Assembly (NCBI RefSeq): GCF_004403945.1 | Contig: NZ_SOHM01000036.1 | Location: forward strand, 62,001-126,000 | Source: Cryobacterium lactosi | Lineage (GTDB): Bacteria > Actinomycetota > Actinomycetes > Actinomycetales > Microbacteriaceae | Length of the DNA stretch: 64,000 nucleotides | Reading direction: 5' to 3' | Shown: positions 59,459-64,000 of the stretch, in pieces | How positions within the stretch are numbered: position 1 is the first letter of the stretch | How the letters are laid out: every line of letters starts with the position of its first letter | Translations under genes and position numbers: made by a program | The notes under the pieces: generated by a model | The model's input: the letters and a program-made list of their open reading frames with translations, nothing else | Databases searched by the model: none | Told to the model about the DNA's origin: nothing

Positions 59459-61414
59459 TCACCTCGCGAGACCCGTCGGCGACACAGGGTGGGCATCCGG
59501 GCCGATTATGACGCCCGGAAGGGTCCAGGCCGTGAAGGATGCGCCCGTGGCGACCAGCCGAACGCCGGCTGCGGAGACCGTGCAGGCAGCCGTTCCGACC
59601 TCGGGCCGGAGCTCGCCGGTGAGGCCGCCGACGGGCAGCACCCAGCCCGGCAGGGTCACCTCGGCGGCGGCACGGGTCGCCAGCAGCAGCACCGACTCCA
59701 GCTCGGTCTCGCGCACGTAGACGAGCGCATCCTCGCCAACGTGCAACCAGCGCAGCCCGCCCGTGCTGAGCGCCTCATGGGCGCGGCGGAGGCCGATGAG
59801 CGTCGAATACAAGTCGATGGTCGCGGCAACATCCGGCTCGGCCGCACTGGCCCACGGCATCGGGGTGCGGGAGTGTTCACCGTCGATGCCGACCAGGCCG
59901 AACTCGTCGCCGGCGAAAACCACGGGGATGCCCGGCAGGGTCACCGAGAGGCCCACGGCCACCGGCACAGTCTCGGCGTCGGCGTGGCTGCGGAACCGGG
60001 CCGTGTCGTGGGTGTCCAGGGCGTTCATGGTGGCCAGGCGGGTGCGCCAGGGGAAACCGGCGGCGAACCGGGTGTGCGCGCGGTGGAACTGCTCGCCGGT
60101 GTGCGCCGGGATGCTGCCGAGCGGCAGGCCGAAGAATGACGGAACCGGGTCGGGCCGGCAGAGCCACGACCAGAGCGGCCGGGTGAAGTTGGCGTAGGTC
60201 ATCGCACCGTGCCACGCGTCGCCCTGGAAGTCGGCCGAGGCGTCGTTGGTGAACTCGCCGAGCAGGATGGTGTCGGGGTTCACCTCGATCATGGTGCGGC
60301 GGATGGTCTGCCGTACGTCGGCGTTGAGGTCCTCGTCGCCGAGACGGCCGGTCATGTTCGCCACGTCGATGCGCCAACCGTCCAGGTTGAACGGCGCCTC
60401 GAGCCACCGGGCCACCACCGAGTCGGGACCGTCGATGAACCGGCGGCGGAGTTCAGTTGAGCCCCAGTTGAACTTGGGTAGCTCGGGCACGCCCAGCCAG
60501 GACATGTAGTCGCTCTGTTCGGGATCGAGCCAGTAATAGAAGGCGCTCTCCGGAGCCGCCGGGGTGAGATGCGCGGCCTGGAACCACTCGTGACCGTCAC
60601 CGGAGTGGTTGGACGTGAGGTCGCCGATCACCTTGAGCCCGCGGGCGTGGGCGGCCTCGACAAGCCGGATCAGCGCCGCGTCGCCGCCGAGCAACGGGTC
60701 GACCTCGGTGAAGCCGGCCGCGTCGTACCGGTGGTTGGAGCGGCCGGGGAACACCGGGGTGAGGTAGAGCAGGGTCACGCAGAGACGCTCGAGGTGGTCG
60801 AGGTGCTCGGTAATGCCGTCGAGGTCGCCGCCGTAGAACTGGTGCGACCGGCCCGGCGGGAGCTGGTCGACGGCGTCGCCCCACTCGGCGGGCATCGCCC
60901 AGTCCGGCGCCTCGCGGTGATCGGCGGCGGCGGAGCGCGCGAACCGGTCGGGGAAGACCTGGTACATCACGCTGGTCGCGGCCCAGTCCGGCGGGGCCGG
61001 ATGGGCGACGAGCTTGAAGTCCTCCGCGTCGAGGGTTTCGATGTCGTGCAGCCCGCTGGCGTTCAGCCACCAGTGCGCGCCGTCGGCCATGCTGAGCAGG
61101 AACCTGTAGCCGTGCACCGGGTTCTCCACCACGAGGTCGGCGGCCCACCAGGCGTAGCCGGCCTCGACCTGCCCGGCGCTGCCGACCGGCCGGGCGTCGC
61201 CGAAGCGCGGTTCCTGGTCGGGATTGGAGCGGGTGCGCACCATCGCCACGTCCCCGAACGCGAGCGGGATGCGCACCCGCACGGTGACGGTGCCGCCGAG
61301 GACCGGCGCCTGGGTGGAGACGTACAGCGGGGAGCCGTCATGGTGCGGGAGCAGGTGGTGAGGGAGCGGGTGGAACGGGAGCGGGTGGAACGGGAGCGGC
61401 TGGTGCGGGAGCAT
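59459..61414 (-). CDS. GH13-family alpha-glucanase (neopullulanase/alpha-glucosidase type)
   Basis: A 651-residue enzyme. An N-terminal beta domain (about 30-130) precedes the GH13 barrel. Region I is DLTSNHSG, region II GWRIDVANM with nucleophile Asp350, region III LLGEFTN with the acid/base Glu, and region IV NALDTHD. It should hydrolyse alpha-1,4-linked maltodextrins. There is no signal peptide. The first 25 residues are five PLPFH-like pentads coded by a 15-bp tandem array that includes the start codon. It is the third gene after the MalF and MalG permeases, so it probably degrades imported maltodextrin. Confidence 0.92.
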   Translation of the reverse strand: MLPHQPLPFHPLPFHPLPHHLLPHHDGSPLYVSTQAPVLGGTVTVRVRIPLAFGDVAMVRTRSNPDQEPRFGDARPVGSAGQVEAGYAWWAADLVVENPVHGYRFLLSMADGAHWWLNASGLHDIETLDAEDFKLVAHPAPPDWAATSVMYQVFPDRFARSAAADHREAPDWAMPAEWGDAVDQLPPGRSHQFYGGDLDGITEHLDHLERLCVTLLYLTPVFPGRSNHRYDAAGFTEVDPLLGGDAALIRLVEAAHARGLKVIGDLTSNHSGDGHEWFQAAHLTPAAPESAFYYWLDPEQSDYMSWLGVPELPKFNWGSTELRRRFIDGPDSVVARWLEAPFNLDGWRIDVANMTGRLGDEDLNADVRQTIRRTMIEVNPDTILLGEFTNDASADFQGDAWHGAMTYANFTRPLWSWLCRPDPVPSFFGLPLGSIPAHTGEQFHRAHTRFAAGFPWRTRLATMNALDTHDTARFRSHADAETVPVAVGLSVTLPGIPVVFAGDEFGLVGIDGEHSRTPMPWASAAEPDVAATIDLYSTLIGLRRAHEALSTGGLRWLHVGEDALVYVRETELESVLLLATRAAAEVTLPGWVLPVGGLTGELRPEVGTAACTVSAAGVRLVATGASFTAWTLPGVIIGPDAHPVSPTGLAR

Positions 61415-61415
61415 C
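61341..61415 (-). repeat. 15-bp tandem array (5 units) at the 5' end of the GH13 gene
   Basis: Five 15-bp units, for example TGGAACGGGAGCGGG (plus strand), run from 61341 to 61415. They encode pentads PLPFH, PLPFH, PLPHH and LLPHH. The ATG at 61414 lies in the last unit, so changes in unit number alter the N-terminus but not the frame. Confidence 0.85.
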
Positions 61416-61422
61416 GGGTAAG

Positions 61423-62337
61423 TTACTTGACCGATCCGGCCGTCAGACCGCCCACGATGTACTTCTGCAACCAGAGGAACAGCGCCATCACGGGCAGGGC
61501 CGCGAGCACGGCACCGGCTGCGAAGACCGAGTAGTTGCTCGAGAATTCCTGCGACACGAACTGGTACAGGCCCACCGCCAGGGTCTGCTTCTCCGGGGTG
61601 ATCAGCACGATGCTCGCGATCACGAACTCGTTCGTGGTGCCCACGAACGACAGCAGCCCGACCACCGCAAGGATGGGCGCGACCAGCCGCAGGATGATGG
61701 TGAAGAAGATCCGGGCGTGGCCGGCGCCGTCGAGCTTGGCAGCCTCGTCGATGGAGGCCGGGATCGTGTTGAAGAAGCCGTACATCAGGTACGTGTTCAC
61801 ACCGAGCGCGCCGCCGAGGTAGACCATGATCAGGCCGATCTGGGTGTCGAGGCCGATGGCCGGGAAGATGTCCGAGATGCCGTTGAGCAGCAGGAAGATC
61901 GCCACGACGGCCAACAGCTGCGGGAACATCTGCACGAGCACGAGCATCAGCAGGCCGGCGCGACGGCCGACGAAACGCATCCGGGAGAAGGAGTACGCGG
62001 CCAGGGCGCCGAGGAACACGGTGCCGGCGGAGGTGATGCCGCCGATCAGCAGGGTGTTGCCGTACCAGGCCGCGTACGGCTGCTGCGGCAGGTTGAACAG
62101 GGTGACGTAACTGCCGATGTCGATCTGGCTGAACAGGCCGTTCGCGGTGATCAGGGTTCCGCCGGGGTGCAGCGACGCCGAGAGCACGTAGAGCAGCGGA
62201 AAGGCGGAGAAGATCACCATGACGGCGCCGACCAGGTGGCGCCAGCCGGTGGCGCGGAACCAGCGGCCGAAGTTGAACGGGTGCTTCACGGGGATGTAGT
62301 CCGTACCGCTCGGGGCTGCGATAGTCGTGGTCGCCAT
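61423..62337 (-). CDS. Maltose/maltodextrin-type ABC permease (MalG-like)
   Basis: A 304-residue permease with about six spans and an EAA loop IDEAAKLDGAGHARIFF. The sequence around LVLVQMFPQLLAVVAIFLLL is typical of MalG. It begins 1 nt after the MalF-type gene. It is followed by the GH13 enzyme after 8 nt. The match to maltose-type systems rests on the long MalF partner and the GH13 context. Confidence 0.9.
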   Translation of the reverse strand: MATTTIAAPSGTDYIPVKHPFNFGRWFRATGWRHLVGAVMVIFSAFPLLYVLSASLHPGGTLITANGLFSQIDIGSYVTLFNLPQQPYAAWYGNTLLIGGITSAGTVFLGALAAYSFSRMRFVGRRAGLLMLVLVQMFPQLLAVVAIFLLLNGISDIFPAIGLDTQIGLIMVYLGGALGVNTYLMYGFFNTIPASIDEAAKLDGAGHARIFFTIILRLVAPILAVVGLLSFVGTTNEFVIASIVLITPEKQTLAVGLYQFVSQEFSSNYSVFAAGAVLAALPVMALFLWLQKYIVGGLTAGSVK

Positions 62338-62338
62338 C

Positions 62339-63964
62339 TCAGTTCAACTCCTCTAGTGCCTTGGTCTGTCTGAAGCTGATGATCGACACGAGCGCGACCA
62401 ACACGAAGATCAGGATCGAGAACGCGCTGGCCAGCCCGTAGTCGCGGTTGGCGCCGACGAAGGCCACCTTGTAGACCATCGAGATCAGGATGTCGGTGGC
62501 CCCGACGTTCACCCCCGCCGTCACGTCACGGGGCCCGCCGTTGGTGAGCATGTAGATGAGGTTGAAGTTGTTGAAGTTGAACGCGAACGAGGCGATCAAC
62601 AGCGGCGAGACCGAGACGAGCAGCAGCGGCAGCTTGATCAGCCTGAACACCTGCCAGGGTCGGGCGCCGTCCACGGTGGCGGCTTCCTGAAGCTCACCGG
62701 GGATGGACTGCAGCGCGCCGGTGCAGACCAGGAACATATAGGGGAAGCCCAGCCAGAGGTTGACGAAGATGATGCTGAACTTGGCCAGCCACTCGTTGGT
62801 GAGCCAGGGGATCTCTGCCCCGCCGAAGAGGACCTGGTTGATGAAGCCGAACTGCGGGTTGAGCATGCCGGCCCAGACCAGGGCGGAGAGGAACGCCGGG
62901 AACGCGTAGGGCAGGATCATGACGACGCGGTAGACATTGCGGCCGCGCATCCTCAGGTCGTTGAACACGATGGCCAGGAACAGGCCGAGGGCGAACGTGG
63001 TGGCCACCGAGAGGAACGCGAAGGCGAAGGTCCACAGGGTCACGCTGATCAGCGGGCCGCGGATGGAGTCGGTGCCGAAGGCCTTGGCGAAGTTGGCCAG
63101 GCCCACCTCGACCTTCCAGCCGGGCTGCAGGTCGGCGCCGTCTTCGGCGACGAACGAGCCCTGGGAGGGGTCTTCGGTGTAGACGACGCCGGTGCTGGCG
63201 TCGGTCATGGTGCCGGCGGCCTCGTCGTAGACCAGATCGGAGAGATAGAGGTAGGCCGCGGAACCGTCGGGGGTGCGGAGGCTGCCGTCATTGGGGTCGT
63301 CCGAGACGGGCACGGCCAGGGCGGCGATGGCCTCCTGGTTGTTCACGATTTCGGCGAAGTTCAGCGCAGTGTAGCCGGGCAGGCCGATGGCCTGGCCGGA
63401 GGCATCCGTTTCGGCGTTGTTGACCTCGGTCAGCGGCGAGTCCGGGTTGCCGACGCTGATCTCGCCGTCGGGGTCGGTGACCAGGAAGCTGTAGGCGCCG
63501 GCCTGCTCGAGCACGGTGAGGGCGTAGCTGGGCGAATCCGGCACCCGCTCCTGCGAGGAGAGGATCAGCGAGTTGACAGCGTCTTCTTTGTTGCTGTTGT
63601 GGCCGGTGCCGTAGTTGGTGAAGGCGATGTAACCGGAGTATCCGACGACGAAGATCTGGAAGATGAGAAGGAAGATCAGGCCGGGGGTGAGGTACTTGGC
63701 CGGCAGGCCCTTGACCCGGAAGTAGACCCAGTTGACGACGATGGTGACCAGCAGAACCAGGCTGAAGACCAGCCAGTCCTGCTTCATGAACAGCACGAAC
63801 AGCGCGTAGACGCTGATCGCGTCGACGATGCCGAGCAGCAACACCTTGACCAGCAGCACCTTGATGCCGGCGGATGCGGCCTCAGCGATGCGGCTCGCCT
63901 GCCGTTCTTTCTTGGCCGCGACGATCTGGGCCCGATCGCGCTCGGTTCCGGGGGTAGTCATCAT
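62339..63964 (-). CDS. Maltose/maltodextrin-type ABC permease (MalF-like)
   Basis: A 541-residue permease. Two or three N-terminal spans (about 30-125) are followed by a large extracytoplasmic loop (about 128-285) as in E. coli MalF P2, which contacts the binding protein. The remaining spans contain the EAA loop QEAATVDGARPWQVFR. The first codon is one of two adjacent ATGs. The gene is complete, and its substrate-binding protein is probably just beyond the right edge. No ATPase is encoded nearby. Confidence 0.92.
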   Translation of the reverse strand: MMTTPGTERDRAQIVAAKKERQASRIAEAASAGIKVLLVKVLLLGIVDAISVYALFVLFMKQDWLVFSLVLLVTIVVNWVYFRVKGLPAKYLTPGLIFLLIFQIFVVGYSGYIAFTNYGTGHNSNKEDAVNSLILSSQERVPDSPSYALTVLEQAGAYSFLVTDPDGEISVGNPDSPLTEVNNAETDASGQAIGLPGYTALNFAEIVNNQEAIAALAVPVSDDPNDGSLRTPDGSAAYLYLSDLVYDEAAGTMTDASTGVVYTEDPSQGSFVAEDGADLQPGWKVEVGLANFAKAFGTDSIRGPLISVTLWTFAFAFLSVATTFALGLFLAIVFNDLRMRGRNVYRVVMILPYAFPAFLSALVWAGMLNPQFGFINQVLFGGAEIPWLTNEWLAKFSIIFVNLWLGFPYMFLVCTGALQSIPGELQEAATVDGARPWQVFRLIKLPLLLVSVSPLLIASFAFNFNNFNLIYMLTNGGPRDVTAGVNVGATDILISMVYKVAFVGANRDYGLASAFSILIFVLVALVSIISFRQTKALEELN

Positions 63965-64000
63965 TGTCTGCTCTCTAGCGCGCCTGCCGGCGGAGTTGCG

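Overview
The window looks like a chromosomal segment of a high-GC, Gram-positive actinobacterium, most likely of the family Microbacteriaceae and Cryobacterium-like. This rests on base composition, the gene order tRNA-Trp/secE/nusG/rplK/rplA next to an aminotransferase and a MaoC-MaoC-murB block, a RamB-type regulator facing isocitrate lyase, a DUF222/HNH protein, and sugar importers without their own ATPase. No database search was possible, so the genus is an inference. I see no phage, insertion sequence, CRISPR array or rRNA.

Layout. 1-3.2 kb: an OmpR-type regulator divergent from a MacB/FtsX-type ABC transporter, with 11-bp-spaced CATAG boxes between them. 3.3-10.6 kb: a LacI-controlled glycan locus (GH43 lipoprotein, CUT1 importer, LacI repressor, GH2 enzyme) with two matching operators. 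10.7-14.5 kb: a YqaJ-like nuclease, then an operon for three TasA/SipW-type exported proteins (one with FnIII and ricin-type lectin domains) and their SipW-type signal peptidase. 14.9-20.1 kb: an MDR oxidoreductase, DNA photolyase, a DUF222/HNH protein and an acetyltransferase. 20.2-25.1 kb: malate synthase and isocitrate lyase (glyoxylate shunt), divergent from RamB across a 14-bp tandem array. 25.2-29.2 kb: a MarR regulator and a transglutaminase/alpha-E/ATP-grasp operon. 29.5-31.9 kb: a peptide-transport permease fused to a catalytically degenerate ABC ATPase, and a GntR regulator. 32-34.9 kb: rplA, rplK, nusG, secE and tRNA-Trp. 35-40.1 kb: an aminotransferase, an ABC-2 exporter and a NarL-type two-component system. 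40.3-43.1 kb: murB, two MaoC hydratases and a GNAT protein. 43.1-45.8 kb: the metNIQ methionine importer. 46-50.7 kb: a HEAT-repeat protein, an SGNH hydrolase, and an operon of an acyl-CoA-dehydrogenase-like protein, a PIG-L/methyltransferase fusion and a glycosyltransferase. 51.2-59.1 kb: a second LacI-CUT1 locus with a GH3 enzyme and a Gfo/Idh oxidoreductase. 59.2-59.4 kb: tRNA-Met and tRNA-Thr. 59.5-64 kb: a GH13 enzyme with MalG/MalF-type permeases, running off the right edge.

Themes. Three separate CUT1 sugar importers lack an ATPase gene and probably share one encoded elsewhere, as with MsiK. Many genes appear to be leaderless: a -10-like hexamer sits 6-7 nt before the start codon. The intergenic DNA holds two families of long imperfect palindromes and one 60-bp near-perfect palindrome. 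At least three unrelated genes carry in-frame 15-bp tandem repeats. The features I rate most worth a second look are the degenerate permease-ATPase fusion, the lectin-containing SipW operon, the acyl-CoA-dehydrogenase/PIG-L-methyltransferase/glycosyltransferase operon, the palindromes, and the shared boxes around the two-component regulator.
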